64,000 bases of DNA from Campylobacter concisus (GCF_001298465.1 NZ_CP012541.1:1426001-1490000); one strand, 5' to 3'; positions 18,659 to 28,047 are shown, counted from the stretch's first letter. Notes: generated from the sequence alone by a model not told the origin. Numbers and translations are program-made.

Positions 18659-21013
18659 CTAAGCTAATTTTATATTCTTTCTAACGACATTTTCTAAGTA
18701 CTCGGCTGAATATGGTTTTGTAATATACTCAGTCATTCCAACTTCTACGCCACGTAATCTATCTGTTTTTGATGTCCTTGATGTAACAGCAATAAGTGGT
18801 AAATTTCTATACTTAGAGTATTTTCTAATTTCGCCAGCTAGTGTATATCCATCCATTCTTGGCATCTCAATATCTATCAAAATCGCATCAAAGGAGTGTT
18901 CTCCAGATTTTACGATATTTAATGCCTCAACACCGTTTGTGGCTTCTATTATCGTTACCCCAGTTGGTTCAAGCGCTTTTTGCATGATAGTTCTATCCAT
19001 TTTTGAGTCATCAACTATCAAAACTTTATAATCGCTTGGTTTTTCCTTTGCTTTTGTACTATCTTCTATTTCGGCTCTAATGTCTACCTTGATATCTTTT
19101 GCCATCTCCATCATAGCACCAACGTCAATAATCAATGTCACACGGCCATCACCTCTAATAGTCGCTCCAGCAATACCTGGGATATTTTGTAAATAATCAC
19201 CCATTGATTTAATAACAATCTCTTCTTGTCCAACCAAAGTATCGACGATAATACCTAGTTTTGCTTCAGCAACACCGATTATTACGACATAAGTTTGATC
19301 TCCACCATCAAATGCTTTTTCTACACCAAATACATCAGAGAGTCTAACAAGAGATAAGACTTCATCTCTTAGCCTTAGTACATTTTTGCCATCGATCGTG
19401 TAGATATCATCAATCGGCACGCGAACAGTTTCAAGAACGCTAGCAAGTGGAATAGCATAAAATTCTTCTTGCGTTCCAACAAGTAGCGACTGAATAATCG
19501 CAAGCGTGAGTGGAATTTTAAGCTTCATAACCGTGCCTTTTCCAACTTCACTTTCAATATCAATGATACCATTTAGCTTTTCAATATTTGTCTTAACAAC
19601 GTCCATACCAACACCACGACCAGATACGTTTGTAACCTTTGCTGCAGTTGAAAATCCTGGTCTAAAGATAAGGCCAAATGCCTCTTTTTCGCTCATCGCA
19701 TCAGCTTCGCGCTCAGTGATGATGCCTTTTTCTATCGATTTAGATTTAAGCATGTCAGCATCTAAGCCTTTACCATCATCAACTATCTCAACAACGATGT
19801 GGTTGCCTTCATTGTAAGCTTTTAGCTGAACAAGGCCTTTTTCTGGCTTACCTGCTGCCTTTCTTGTCTCAGGATCCTCGATGCCGTGATCGCATGAATT
19901 TCTGATGATGTGAACTAGTGGATCGCCGATCTCTTCTACGATTGACTTATCAAGTTCAGTCTCTTCACCTGAAATTTCAAGATCGATTTGCTTACCAAGA
20001 TCGCGGCTAAGATCGCGTATCATACGTGGGAATTTATTAAAGACTTTTGCTATTGGAAGCATTCTTGTCTTCATAACTGCAAGCTGAATATCAGTCGTTA
20101 CCAAGCTTAGACTTGAGACTACTTGATTTAACTCTTCAAGGAATTTCTCACCCTCATATCTCTCTTCCACGTCATCATAAATTTTTAATAATCGGTTTTT
20201 ACCAAGAACAAGCTCACCAATTAGGTTCATTAAGTGGTCAAGTCTTTTTACCTCAACACGTATAGTTTGTTCCTGAGCTACTGCACCGCTACTTGCCGCT
20301 GGGACCTTCTTATCTCCGTCTTTTTCTTTGCTCTCTGCTTTTGCAGCTGGAACTGAAGTGCTACTTGCAGCTGGGGCTATCTCGCTAGGAGATTTTGGAG
20401 CTATACCTTTTGAAGCACGCCTTGCTTGATCCTCAGCCTTTCTAACCTTTAAGAGTCTTTCTATCTCAGCTTCAACTTCTGAATCACTTAGCTTTGAAAG
20501 CTCAGCATCACTTATCTCTGGTGCCTCTTCGGCAGGCGCGGCTGGCTCTGGCTCTTTTGCCGGTTCTGATGCTGGCTCAGCTACTGGCGTGGAAGGAGCT
20601 TCAGGAGCTGCTGCTGGAGCCTCACCTTCAGAAATTTGAGTAAGTCTTGCGCAAATGTTTTTAATATCAATGCCAGCAGCTGTATCATTTCCATGATCTC
20701 TAATGCTGCTTAACAAACCTTTCATCATATCAACAGACTCAAGAACTACGTCCATAATGTCTGGAGTGATCTTTAGCTCGCCTTTTCTGGCTTTATTTAA
20801 AACATCCTCCATATGGTGAGTAAGCTCTGTTAAAACATCAAAATTTAAAAAGCTTGAACTACCTTTTACTGTGTGAGCAACACGGAAAATTCTATTTAAT
20901 AATTCCAAATCTTCAGGGTTTGACTCAAGCTCAACAAGGTCGTGATCTATCTGCTCAATAAGTTCGAAAGCCTCTATTAAAAAGTCTTCCATTATTTCTT
21001 TCATATCATCCAT
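18659..21013 (-). CDS. cheA: Chemotaxis histidine kinase CheA with C-terminal receiver domain
   Basis: The central chemotaxis kinase, 784 residues. Domains in order: HPt with the phosphorylated histidine in RVAHTVKGSSSF (about residue 47), an Ala/Pro/Glu-rich linker (about 135-245), the dimerisation and HATPase domains (HIIRNSCDHGIEDPETRKAAGKP, then GRGVGMDVVKTNIEKL), a CheW-like domain (about 515-640) and a receiver domain (about 660-784) with the aspartate in LIDIEMPRMDGYTLA. The receiver fusion is typical of Campylobacterota CheA and may act as a phosphate sink or modulator. The ATG has GAGG six bases upstream and lies eight bases after cheV. Confidence 0.97.
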   Translation of the reverse strand: MDDMKEIMEDFLIEAFELIEQIDHDLVELESNPEDLELLNRIFRVAHTVKGSSSFLNFDVLTELTHHMEDVLNKARKGELKITPDIMDVVLESVDMMKGLLSSIRDHGNDTAAGIDIKNICARLTQISEGEAPAAAPEAPSTPVAEPASEPAKEPEPAAPAEEAPEISDAELSKLSDSEVEAEIERLLKVRKAEDQARRASKGIAPKSPSEIAPAASSTSVPAAKAESKEKDGDKKVPAASSGAVAQEQTIRVEVKRLDHLMNLIGELVLGKNRLLKIYDDVEERYEGEKFLEELNQVVSSLSLVTTDIQLAVMKTRMLPIAKVFNKFPRMIRDLSRDLGKQIDLEISGEETELDKSIVEEIGDPLVHIIRNSCDHGIEDPETRKAAGKPEKGLVQLKAYNEGNHIVVEIVDDGKGLDADMLKSKSIEKGIITEREADAMSEKEAFGLIFRPGFSTAAKVTNVSGRGVGMDVVKTNIEKLNGIIDIESEVGKGTVMKLKIPLTLAIIQSLLVGTQEEFYAIPLASVLETVRVPIDDIYTIDGKNVLRLRDEVLSLVRLSDVFGVEKAFDGGDQTYVVIIGVAEAKLGIIVDTLVGQEEIVIKSMGDYLQNIPGIAGATIRGDGRVTLIIDVGAMMEMAKDIKVDIRAEIEDSTKAKEKPSDYKVLIVDDSKMDRTIMQKALEPTGVTIIEATNGVEALNIVKSGEHSFDAILIDIEMPRMDGYTLAGEIRKYSKYRNLPLIAVTSRTSKTDRLRGVEVGMTEYITKPYSAEYLENVVRKNIKLA

Positions 21014-21021
21014 GTTTCACC

Positions 21022-21978
21022 TCATTTTGCAGATTTAGAATGTGCTTCAATAACTTTTAGCACTTCTTGATAAAATATGCTTGCGTCAAATTTCGTAAGA
21101 TACGCCGCACCACCAGCTTCTTTGCTCTTGATTTCACTAAAATCATTACTCAATGAGGAGTTAAATACTATTGGAACTTCTTTAAATCTTTCATCGTTTT
21201 TAAGAGTTGAAGCAAAGCGGTATCCATCCATCTGTGGCATTTCGATATCACTTAAGATAACTCTAAGCTCTCTTGATAAGTTATCTCCATATCTTTGATA
21301 AAGCTCTTCCATTCTCTCCAAGCCCTCAACGCCGTTTTTAGCCTCAACTACGCTAAGTCCCATCTTCTCAAGTGCATCTTTTACTAGTTTTCTAGCAGTC
21401 GAGCTATCATCTAAAACTAAAGCAGCACCTTTTAATTTTTGATCATCTGTTACATCAAAATCGATCTTTGGTGAGTAAATTCCAAGTTCTTCAACAATAC
21501 TTTCAAGATCAAGGATAAGTAAAACTTCATCATTTTCTATTCTTGTCACGCCTGTTATTTTACCTTTGTCTAAAGCACCAGAACCTGAAGCAAAATTTGC
21601 AGGCTCGATATCTTTCCAGCTTATACGTCTGATCCTTTTTGCCTCATGGACGATAAAACCGATCAAAATACCACTAAACTCAGCAATAATAACACGTGGC
21701 TTTATAACTACGCCTTCAGTTGGCTCGATAATATTCATCCATCTTGCCAAATTTATGACAGGGATCACCACGCCCCTTAAATCAAAAATTCCCTCGATAT
21801 ACTCAGGAACGCCTGGAAGCTCTGTAAGATTTGGCATCTTAATGATCTCCCGCACCTTTGCGACATTGACTCCGTATATTCCTTCATATACTTTGTTTTC
21901 GGTCTTTTTAAAGATACGAAAATCAACAAGTTCCATCTCGTTTGAGTCCGTTTTTAGTACGTTATCTCCAAACATCAA
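21022..21978 (-). CDS. cheV: Chemotaxis protein CheV (CheW-receiver fusion)
   Basis: A 318-residue coupling protein joining a CheW domain (about 15-165, with YGVNVAKVREIIKMPNL and EYIEGIFDLRGVVIPVINLA) to a receiver domain (about 180-310). The receiver's phosphorylatable aspartate lies in VILSDIEMPQMDGYRFAS. It is thought to modulate receptor-kinase coupling by phosphorylation. It overlaps the upstream phosphoesterase gene by four bases (ATGA). Confidence 0.95.
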   Translation of the reverse strand: MMFGDNVLKTDSNEMELVDFRIFKKTENKVYEGIYGVNVAKVREIIKMPNLTELPGVPEYIEGIFDLRGVVIPVINLARWMNIIEPTEGVVIKPRVIIAEFSGILIGFIVHEAKRIRRISWKDIEPANFASGSGALDKGKITGVTRIENDEVLLILDLESIVEELGIYSPKIDFDVTDDQKLKGAALVLDDSSTARKLVKDALEKMGLSVVEAKNGVEGLERMEELYQRYGDNLSRELRVILSDIEMPQMDGYRFASTLKNDERFKEVPIVFNSSLSNDFSEIKSKEAGGAAYLTKFDASIFYQEVLKVIEAHSKSAK

Positions 21979-22766
21979 TGTCCTTTCAAACTCATTTTGA
22001 GCAAATTTAATTTTTGCTGGGCGTATTCTACAACAAAATAACTTTGCTCACATGCAAAACAAGATAAATTTATATAAAATCTATCATAAATGTTAAATTG
22101 CCTACCTTGATGATAATGCCCTTCTATTATTATATTAGCGTTGTAACCGCGTAAATGCCTGCTCATCAACTCTTCAAAATTAGGAATTTTATAGTCTAAA
22201 TTTTTCTTAGTAAGTCTAGCTAGTATTGCTTTTGATATTTTAAAATATAAAAATTTATCCAAAGCATTCATAAATTTTAAAAACCATCTTACACGTAAAA
22301 ATCTAAGCGCGTATTTATCTATAAAAGGTAAAAATATATCACCATGTGCGATCTGGACGTGCTCTTCATTGATCGTCTTAAAATTTGCAGGCTGTGCAGA
22401 AATGTCATATATTTTGACATTTCTGTAGCTTTGCACCTCGTGTCCATCCCAAAAATTTCTTGTTTTATTAAATAAATTTGAAAGTCTAAAGTCGTGATTG
22501 CCCTCAAAATAAAAGATCTCTATCTTTTCTGAAATTTTATTTATAAGTCTCAGATGCTCAGCGTAGAAATTTATAGTGTATTCGCTCTCGCCACTTAGAA
22601 AATCAAACATATCGCCTAGCAAAAAAATTTGTGGTGGCTCTGGGATTTTTCCGTTATCAATGGAGTGCAAAAATTTTAAAAAACCATCTCGATTTACATT
22701 TTCATGTGCGTCGCCTATAAAAATCGCACCATCTTTAATAATGGGTGTGTATAAATATTCACTCAA
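21975..22766 (-). CDS. Calcineurin-like metallophosphoesterase, UDP-2,3-diacylglucosamine hydrolase-like
   Basis: A 263-residue metallophosphoesterase with all the metal-binding motifs: GDAHEN (11-22 region), LLGDMFDF, EGNHDFR, AHGDIF and EGHYHQ. The spacing and the HGD/GHYH ends resemble LpxH-type hydrolases, which make lipid X from UDP-2,3-diacylglucosamine in lipid A synthesis. Lying two genes from lpxB, which uses the same product, supports that role. Campylobacterota lack a standard LpxH and use a divergent enzyme for this step, so this is a candidate rather than a firm assignment. It ends overlapping cheV. Confidence 0.75.
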   Translation of the reverse strand: MSEYLYTPIIKDGAIFIGDAHENVNRDGFLKFLHSIDNGKIPEPPQIFLLGDMFDFLSGESEYTINFYAEHLRLINKISEKIEIFYFEGNHDFRLSNLFNKTRNFWDGHEVQSYRNVKIYDISAQPANFKTINEEHVQIAHGDIFLPFIDKYALRFLRVRWFLKFMNALDKFLYFKISKAILARLTKKNLDYKIPNFEELMSRHLRGYNANIIIEGHYHQGRQFNIYDRFYINLSCFACEQSYFVVEYAQQKLNLLKMSLKGH

Positions 22767-22806
22767 ATTTGGCCTTAACTAAAAGATATAAATTTAATCC
22801 ATTTAT

Positions 22807-22854
22807 GAGCCAAAAGCTTGCATGCCGGCTATTATCAAGCATAACTTTTGGCTC
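22807..22854. repeat. Inverted repeat between greA and the phosphoesterase gene
   Basis: GAGCCAAAAG (22807-22816) and its exact complement CTTTTGGCTC (22845-22854) flank 28 bases that contain a further CTTG/CAAG pairing. It could be a transcript end for lpxB-greA or a structured leader of the next gene. There is no U-run on the minus strand, which weakens the terminator reading. Confidence 0.5.
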
Positions 22855-22877
22855 TAGCGATATCACTTTTAAGATTT

Positions 22878-23363
22878 TTAATTAAATTTTATAGGCTTGT
22901 AGCAGATCTTTATGATCTCAACGTCGCTTCTGCCTTTTGGTAAATTTAGCACCACTTCATCGCCCTCAGCCTTACCCAAAAGCTGCTTTGCAAGAGGTGA
23001 GTTTATCGAGATATAGCCTTTATCGATGTCGCTTTCACTAATGCCAACTATCGTATATGTGTGCTCTATTTCGGTTTCCTCGTCCATTATCGTAACGCTT
23101 GAGCCAAACCTAACTCTATCGTGCTCATAGCTACTTGGATCGATCACTTCTGCGTTTGCTAGAAGCGCGCTAAGCTCAGCGATCCTAGCGTCTATAAAGG
23201 CTTGCTTTTCTTTTGCTGCGTGATACTCGGCATTTTCTTTTAGATCGCCGTGGCTTCTTGCGATGTCGATCTCAGTTACGATTTGAGGGCGTTGCACCAG
23301 CCTTAAATCTTTTAACTCAGCTTCTATCTTCTCGTATCCGTGCATTGTCATTGGTTCACTCAT
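22878..23363 (-). CDS. greA: Transcription elongation factor GreA
   Basis: Stimulates transcript cleavage by backtracked RNA polymerase. The 161-residue protein has the N-terminal coiled coil (about 8-78) with the acidic tip [22 protein letters not shown], carrying the catalytic Asp/Glu pair, and the C-terminal FKBP-like domain with [10 protein letters not shown] and [21 protein letters not shown]. It lies three bases after lpxB, as in C. jejuni Cj0287-Cj0288. Confidence 0.97.
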   Translation of the reverse strand: MSEPMTMHGYEKIEAELKDLRLVQRPQIVTEIDIARSHGDLKENAEYHAAKEKQAFIDARIAELSALLANAEVIDPSSYEHDRVRFGSSVTIMDEETEIEHTYTIVGISESDIDKGYISINSPLAKQLLGKAEGDEVVLNLPKGRSDVEIIKICYKPIKFN

Positions 23364-23366
23364 TTT

Positions 23367-24407
23367 TTACTCCATATTCTTTAAAATTTTTACTACATTT
23401 TTACTGCTGCCATGCCCTAAATAAGCCCTTAGTTCATCACAGCCTTTTAAGAATTTCTGCCTGTCGCAGCTCTCATAAGCTCTTAGCAAATTTTCAGCCG
23501 TTGCAAACTCTTGGATAAACTCCTCATGAAGCGGCTCTTTGCCCATGAAGTCAAACATTATATTTGCAAGTCCTGCGTGCTTGATCTTTACAAATTTTCT
23601 AGCGATGAAAACATCTATGGCTTTTGCCTTGTAAGCTAGCAAAAATGGCGTACCAATGAGTGCTGCTTCAAGTGTAGCCGTACCTGAGCAAATAAACGCA
23701 AAATCGCTCTCATACAAAGCCTCAGGTGTGTTTGTGATGGTCTCAAAATCGCTTGTATCACCATAAATTTCATCCACTTTATCAAGCAAAAATGGTGGCA
23801 CGACAAGTAGCCTCCTAGCCTCTATCTTTTTAGCAAGCTCCCTATAAACTGGCATGAGTCTTGAAATTTCAGACCTTCTTGACCCCGGCAAAAACGCTAC
23901 TTTGCCACTGCTACTTAGGCTAGTTTTTTTAAGCTTTATCTCATCCATCAAAGGATGTCCAACATATGTTGAACGGCTATAAAATTTAGAGTCAAATGGC
24001 AGGATCGAAGCAAGGTTGTCACAATACTTCTCAACCGCACTCACACGCTTTGGCTTCCACGCCCAAACTTGAGGCAAGATGTAATATGTCACGGCTGCCT
24101 TTACCCCAGCCTCTTTTATCGCCTTTGCAAGAGGCAAGTTAAAAGCTGGACTATCGATAAGTAGCACTGCGTCGGCCTCTTTTGCCATCTGACTCATTTT
24201 TTTCATCGCCTTTTTTGCTTTTAAAATGAGCGGCAAAACCTCAACAAAGCCCATCGCAGAAAACTCGCTGCTTTTCATATATGGCGTGCCAAATTCTTCG
24301 CTAAAAATTCCCATTAGTTCAAATTCGCCCTCGAAATTTTTCAAAATTTCTTTTAAGTGCAAATTTGCCGATGGCTCAAGAGCGGAGACTAAAATTTTCA
24401 TTTTCAC
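23367..24407 (-). CDS. lpxB: Lipid-A-disaccharide synthase
   Basis: A GT19 glycosyltransferase that joins UDP-2,3-diacylglucosamine and lipid X to make the lipid A disaccharide at the inner membrane. The 346-residue protein has the N-terminal SALEPSANLHL (SxGExSGD-like), the PQVWAWKPKRV segment, FLPGSRRSEISRLMPVY and the donor-site CSGTATLEAALIGTPFLLAYK. It is slightly shorter than E. coli LpxB. A perfect TATAAT lies about 28 bases upstream, divergent from surE. Confidence 0.96.
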   Translation of the reverse strand: MKMKILVSALEPSANLHLKEILKNFEGEFELMGIFSEEFGTPYMKSSEFSAMGFVEVLPLILKAKKAMKKMSQMAKEADAVLLIDSPAFNLPLAKAIKEAGVKAAVTYYILPQVWAWKPKRVSAVEKYCDNLASILPFDSKFYSRSTYVGHPLMDEIKLKKTSLSSSGKVAFLPGSRRSEISRLMPVYRELAKKIEARRLLVVPPFLLDKVDEIYGDTSDFETITNTPEALYESDFAFICSGTATLEAALIGTPFLLAYKAKAIDVFIARKFVKIKHAGLANIMFDFMGKEPLHEEFIQEFATAENLLRAYESCDRQKFLKGCDELRAYLGHGSSKNVVKILKNME

Positions 24408-24434
24408 ACTTTCGGTTGGTCTTTTTTTAGGGGC

Positions 24435-24440
24435 ATTATA
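24435..24440 (-). promoter_or_regulatory. -10 box for lpxB-greA
   Basis: A perfect TATAAT on the minus strand, 28 bases upstream of the lpxB ATG, in the 96-base divergent region between lpxB and surE. T-rich sequence follows on the same strand. Confidence 0.65.
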
Positions 24441-24473
24441 CGCAAAAATTCTTTAAAATTTTAAGAAAGCTGT

Positions 24474-24481
24474 GATAAAAT
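24474..24481 (+). promoter_or_regulatory. Candidate -10 box for surE
   Basis: GATAAAAT, preceded by TGT (TGTGATAAAAT), lies 23 bases before the surE start, on the plus side of the divergent region. It fits the extended -10 pattern of Campylobacter promoters loosely. Confidence 0.35.
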
Positions 24482-24503
24482 CCAAGCCTCTAAAGGATAA
24501 AAT

Positions 24504-25280
24504 TTGAAAGAAATTTTGATAACAAATGACGATGGATTTGAGGCGGCTGGACTACTTGCTCTAAAAGAAGCTTTGAGCGAGTTAGATGGCGTAAATGTCA
24601 CAATCGTAGCCCCAAGCTCAGAAAAGTCAGCCTGCGCTCACTCGCTAACTCTCACAAGACCGCTTAGATTTATTAAGCTTGATGATAACTTTTTTAAACT
24701 CGATGATGCTACACCAAGCGACTGCGTCTATCTCGCACTTCACGCACTTTATAACAAAAAGCCAGATCTAGTGATAAGTGGCATAAATCATGGAGCAAAT
24801 TTGGGCGAAGATATAACCTATTCTGGTACGTGTGGAGCTGCCATGGAGGGTGTTTTACAAGGCATTAGAAGTATCGCTTTTTCGCAGTTCTATGCAAATA
24901 ACTCGCTAAATGAACTTGGCTTTGAGCTAGCAAAAGAGGTGGTGAAATTTATCGTACCAAAGGTGTTAAATGACGAAATTTCGCTAAATCAAAGAGAATT
25001 TCTAAATATAAATATCCCAGCCGTAACAAGCAAAAATTTCAAAGGCTACACCGTCGTGCCAGCTGGCAGACGCACCTACGCCACGCATGCCACGCTTAAT
25101 CGCAACCCAAGAGGCATCGAGTACTACTGGCTTGGAAATGCTGCGCTTGAGTACGAAAAAGGCGAGCCAAGCGACATCAGTAAGGTAAATGAAGGCTTTG
25201 CGACGATAACGCCCATAAAACTAAATATGACTTCATACGAGAGCTTGGAGAGCTTAAAAGGGAAATTTGATGCAAAATGA
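24504..25280 (+). CDS. surE: 5'/3'-nucleotidase SurE
   Basis: A metal-dependent nucleoside monophosphatase of 258 residues, linked to stationary-phase survival. It starts with the family signature ILITNDDGFEAAG, which holds the metal-binding Asp pair. It also has APSSEKSACAHSLTL and SGINHGANLGEDITYSGTCGAAMEG. The start codon is TTG, with AAAGGA seven bases upstream and no better ATG. It is one of only two genes on the plus strand and overlaps the tcdA-like gene. Confidence 0.95.
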   Translation: MKEILITNDDGFEAAGLLALKEALSELDGVNVTIVAPSSEKSACAHSLTLTRPLRFIKLDDNFFKLDDATPSDCVYLALHALYNKKPDLVISGINHGANLGEDITYSGTCGAAMEGVLQGIRSIAFSQFYANNSLNELGFELAKEVVKFIVPKVLNDEISLNQREFLNINIPAVTSKNFKGYTVVPAGRRTYATHATLNRNPRGIEYYWLGNAALEYEKGEPSDISKVNEGFATITPIKLNMTSYESLESLKGKFDAK

Positions 25281-25920
25281 TAGATTTACAAGGATAAGAT
25301 GGCTCTTTGGCGAGGATGGTTTTAGCAGGCTTCAAAGCGCAAAAGTGCTAGTTTGTGGAGCTGGTGGTGTGGGTGGAATGTGTGTGGATGCGCTTGCTAG
25401 AAGTGGGGTTGGGCACATCACTTTAATCGATAAAGATATCTTTGACATAACAAATCAAAATCGCCAAATTTACAGCGAAAACGTTGGCGGCATAAAGGTG
25501 GACGAGTTTGCCAAAATTTATCCTTGTATCACGCCTATTCAAGCACTGATCACGCCAGAATTTATTACTAGTTTTGACTTTAGTAAATTTGATGTGGTGA
25601 TCGATGCGATCGATGACATCACTGCCAAGATCGCCCTTGCAAATGCGGTAGATCCTAGCAAATTTATAGCCTCGATGGGTGGCGCAAAAAGGATCGATCC
25701 AACTAAGATAAAGGCGGCTAGCGTGTGGAAAACCTCGGTCGATCCGCTAGCTAGAAAATATAGATATGAGCTCAAAAAATCAGGCTTTAGCAGTAAATTT
25801 GACGTGGTCTTTTCAACAGAAGAGCCACGTTGCAAGCCACTTGGAAGTTTCATGGGCGTGACTGCTTGCTTTGGACTAAATTTAGCTTCACTAGCTGTTA
25901 AAAAGATAGTTGGGCAGTAA
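25270..25920 (+). CDS. TcdA-like E1-superfamily protein (tRNA t6A dehydratase type)
   Basis: A 216-residue ThiF/HesA/E1-like adenylating enzyme. The ATP-binding loop is LVCGAGGVGGMCVDALARSG (about 27-46), followed by LIDKDIFDITNQNRQIYS with the substrate Asp, Asn and Arg residues, and DAIDDITAKIAL. This spacing matches TcdA (CsdL/YgdL), which cyclises t6A in tRNA to ct6A, better than ThiF or MoeB, and there is no CxxC zinc pair. I chose the ATG at 25270, with AAGGG upstream, over a TTG one codon earlier. It overlaps surE by 11 bases. Confidence 0.8.
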   Translation: MQNDRFTRIRWLFGEDGFSRLQSAKVLVCGAGGVGGMCVDALARSGVGHITLIDKDIFDITNQNRQIYSENVGGIKVDEFAKIYPCITPIQALITPEFITSFDFSKFDVVIDAIDDITAKIALANAVDPSKFIASMGGAKRIDPTKIKAASVWKTSVDPLARKYRYELKKSGFSSKFDVVFSTEEPRCKPLGSFMGVTACFGLNLASLAVKKIVGQ

Positions 25921-25978
25921 GTCAAAAATTTGTTTTACAAGCAAAATTTCAAATTAGAGCTGGCATTTTGTGTCTATA

Positions 25979-26020
25979 AATTTAGTAGTCTGCTAAGGCG
26001 AGTGTAATATTTTAAAATTT
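25979..26020. repeat. Direct repeat, copy 1
   Basis: Contains TGCTAAGGCGAGTG (25991-26004) and, after four bases, ATTTTAAAATTT (26009-26020). TTAGTAG precedes it. Both blocks recur at 26295-26338 with slightly different spacing. Confidence 0.7.
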
Positions 26021-26068
26021 ACAAAATGGCTTGATTAAATTTGCAATTTTTTATTCAAAAGGTAGGCA

Positions 26069-26194
26069 ATGGGACTTAATTTTTACTTCTCAGGCTCGCA
26101 ACTGCGTTGCAGACACGAAGTCCATCCCCTTATCCCCCTCCTTTTTTTAAAAAAATCTCCCAAACCCTTCGCACATTCAAAGGGTATACGCTAG
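26069..26194 (+). CDS. Small open reading frame, unknown
   Basis: A 41-codon frame beginning MGLNFYFSGSQLRCRHEV, with AAAGGTAGG four to ten bases before the ATG. It has a Pro/Leu-rich middle and ends at TAG. It lies between the two direct-repeat copies and shows no recognisable domain. The ribosome-binding site makes translation possible, but such a short frame in a probable remnant region may be chance. Confidence 0.25.
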   Translation: MGLNFYFSGSQLRCRHEVHPLIPLLFLKKSPKPFAHSKGIR

Positions 26195-26294
26195 TGCTTC
26201 ACACTGCATGCGGTCTAAGCTCTATCAAATTTTAAAAATTTACGAGCGAGCATATCACGCTTCTAAATTTAGTGGTGAATGTTTATGAGCCCTA

Positions 26295-26338
26295 AAATTA
26301 GTAAGTTGCTAAGGCGAGTGAGTAAGATTTTAAAATTT
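26295..26338. repeat. Direct repeat, copy 2
   Basis: Contains TGCTAAGGCGAGTG (26307-26320) and ATTTTAAAATTT (26327-26338), matching copy 1 exactly in both blocks, with a six-base rather than four-base spacer. Confidence 0.7.
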
Positions 26339-26419
26339 GTAAAGATAGTAAAATTCTATTTTTTTAAATAAAGACTTTGAATTTTAAAAATTTATATAGT
26401 TTTTGGAATAAATTTAAAA

Positions 26420-26448
26420 TAGCCAGCTGCAAATTTAGCAGCTGGCTA
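26420..26448 (-). terminator. Intrinsic terminator of leuA
   Basis: Perfect 11-base stem TAGCCAGCTGC / GCAGCTGGCTA around a seven-base loop, five bases after the leuA stop. TTTTAAATTT follows on the minus strand. Confidence 0.85.
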
Positions 26449-26453
26449 AAATT

Positions 26454-27968
26454 TTAGTTTTTATGTATGCGAAGGTAGCTATTTAGTGCGCCAACATAGG
26501 CTTTTGCGCTTGCCATCATAGTATCTATGTCAAGTCCATGGCCTATTACAGCCGTTTTGCCCTCAAACTCGACCTTTACATCAACCTTAGCAAGTGCGTC
26601 TTTACCTTGAGAAACAGATGCCACTTTATAGTCTTTTAGCGTGCCGCTAATGCCACTAATACGATCAACTACCTTAAATATCGCATCAGCGGTACCATTT
26701 CCTAGAGCTGAGTCACTGATGATCTCATCGTTGTGTTTTATGCTAATTGAAGCACTCGCAAGGCTTCCGCCACTACTTTGAAGAAGAGCCGTGATCTCAT
26801 AAGCTTGTGGAATTTTTGTAATCTCTTCAGCCACAAGAGCCCTAATATCGTCATCAAATATCTCTTTTTTCTTATCAGCTAGCTCTTTAAATTTTTCAAA
26901 TGCCTTATTAAGAGCATCGCTATCAAGGTCAAATCCAAGGCTAGCAAGCTTATCTTTAAACGCGTGGCGACCACTATGTTTACCTAAAACAAGAGAATTT
27001 TTCTCAAGGCCTATACTCTCAGCGCTAATTATCTCATAGGTCTCTTTGTGCTTTAACACGCCGTCTTGATGTATGCCACTTTCATGAGCAAACGCGTTTT
27101 TACCAACGATAGCTTTATTTGGTTGAGGCTCAATGCCTATAATACTAGCAATCAGTCTTGAAGTTGGATAAATTTCTTTTGAGATGATGTCCGTATAAAG
27201 TGGAGCAAAGACGTCTTTGCGGGTTTTGATAGCCATCACGATCTCTTCAAGCGCAGCATTTCCAGCACGCTCACCTATGCCATTTATCGTACCTTCAACC
27301 TGCCTTGCACCAGCTTTTATGGCCGCTAACGAGTTTGCTGTAGCCATGCCTAAGTCATTGTGATTATGCACAGAGATTATCGCTCTATCGCCTACAAATT
27401 TTACTATTTCACTAATGCGAGCAGTTATCTCTTCAGGATATAAATAACCAACCGTATCAGGGATATTTAAAGTTTTTGCACCCGCATTTATGGCAGCATC
27501 ACAAATTTCTTTTAAAAAGCTCATTTCACTTCTACAAGCGTCCTCGCAGCTAAACTCCACATCATCGCAAAAGGTTTTTGCGTATTTTATAGACTCTATT
27601 GCACGTTTTATTACTTCATCTGGGCTCATTTTTAGCTTGTACTCCATATGAATTGGGCTTGTTGCTATAAATGTATGAATTCTCTTATTTTTAGCTGGAG
27701 CTAATGCCTCGCCAGCTGCCTTGATATCACGCTCAACTGCACGTGCAAGAGAGCAAACCGTGATATTTGAGGCTTGCTTTGCTATTTGATTTACCGCATC
27801 AAAATCCCCTGGGCTTGCTGCTGCAAATCCAGCCTCCATAACATCCACGCCAAGCCTTTCAAGCTGAAGTGCGATCTGTAATTTTTCAGCTGTATTCATC
27901 GATGCACCAGGGCTTTGCTCACCATCTCTTAAAGTCGTATCAAAGATTATAATTTTATTCTTATCCAT
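26454..27968 (-). CDS. leuA: 2-isopropylmalate synthase
   Basis: Commits 2-ketoisovalerate to leucine synthesis by adding acetyl-CoA. The 504-residue protein has the DmpG/HMGL barrel with [16 protein letters not shown] at the N-terminus, [13 protein letters not shown], the metal-binding [16 protein letters not shown] and [17 protein letters not shown]. The C-terminal regulatory LeuA dimer domain (about 380-500) gives feedback inhibition by leucine. GGAC lies just before the ATG. A leader frame with five leucine codons lies 65 bases upstream, so expression is probably also controlled by leucine supply. A strong terminator closes the unit. Confidence 0.97.
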   Translation of the reverse strand: MDKNKIIIFDTTLRDGEQSPGASMNTAEKLQIALQLERLGVDVMEAGFAAASPGDFDAVNQIAKQASNITVCSLARAVERDIKAAGEALAPAKNKRIHTFIATSPIHMEYKLKMSPDEVIKRAIESIKYAKTFCDDVEFSCEDACRSEMSFLKEICDAAINAGAKTLNIPDTVGYLYPEEITARISEIVKFVGDRAIISVHNHNDLGMATANSLAAIKAGARQVEGTINGIGERAGNAALEEIVMAIKTRKDVFAPLYTDIISKEIYPTSRLIASIIGIEPQPNKAIVGKNAFAHESGIHQDGVLKHKETYEIISAESIGLEKNSLVLGKHSGRHAFKDKLASLGFDLDSDALNKAFEKFKELADKKKEIFDDDIRALVAEEITKIPQAYEITALLQSSGGSLASASISIKHNDEIISDSALGNGTADAIFKVVDRISGISGTLKDYKVASVSQGKDALAKVDVKVEFEGKTAVIGHGLDIDTMMASAKAYVGALNSYLRIHKN

Positions 27969-28031
27969 TTTTGTCCTTTTTTATTTTTTATATTTAAATT
28001 TTAAATTTAATGAGTTAAGTAAAGAGAAATT

Positions 28032-28047
28032 TGCTACCTAAGTAGCA
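28032..28047 (-). promoter_or_regulatory. Hairpin over the end of the leucine leader
   Basis: TGCTAC / GTAGCA, a six-base stem around a four-base TTAG loop, formed by the last leucine codons and the stop of the leader ORF. A ribosome stalled in the leucine run would prevent it from forming. No U-run follows, so it is not a classic terminator. Confidence 0.5.

Larger units (their letters stand above)
25921..26453. other. 533-base intergenic stretch: direct repeat, small ORF, leuA terminator
   Basis: Between the convergent tcdA-like gene and leuA. It holds two direct-repeat copies about 316 bases apart, a 41-codon ORF between them, a small GCAAC-TGC-GTTGC hairpin near 26097-26109 and the leuA terminator at the right end. 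No conserved gene is recognisable. It looks like the remnant of an inserted or decayed element; that is inference. Confidence 0.5.
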
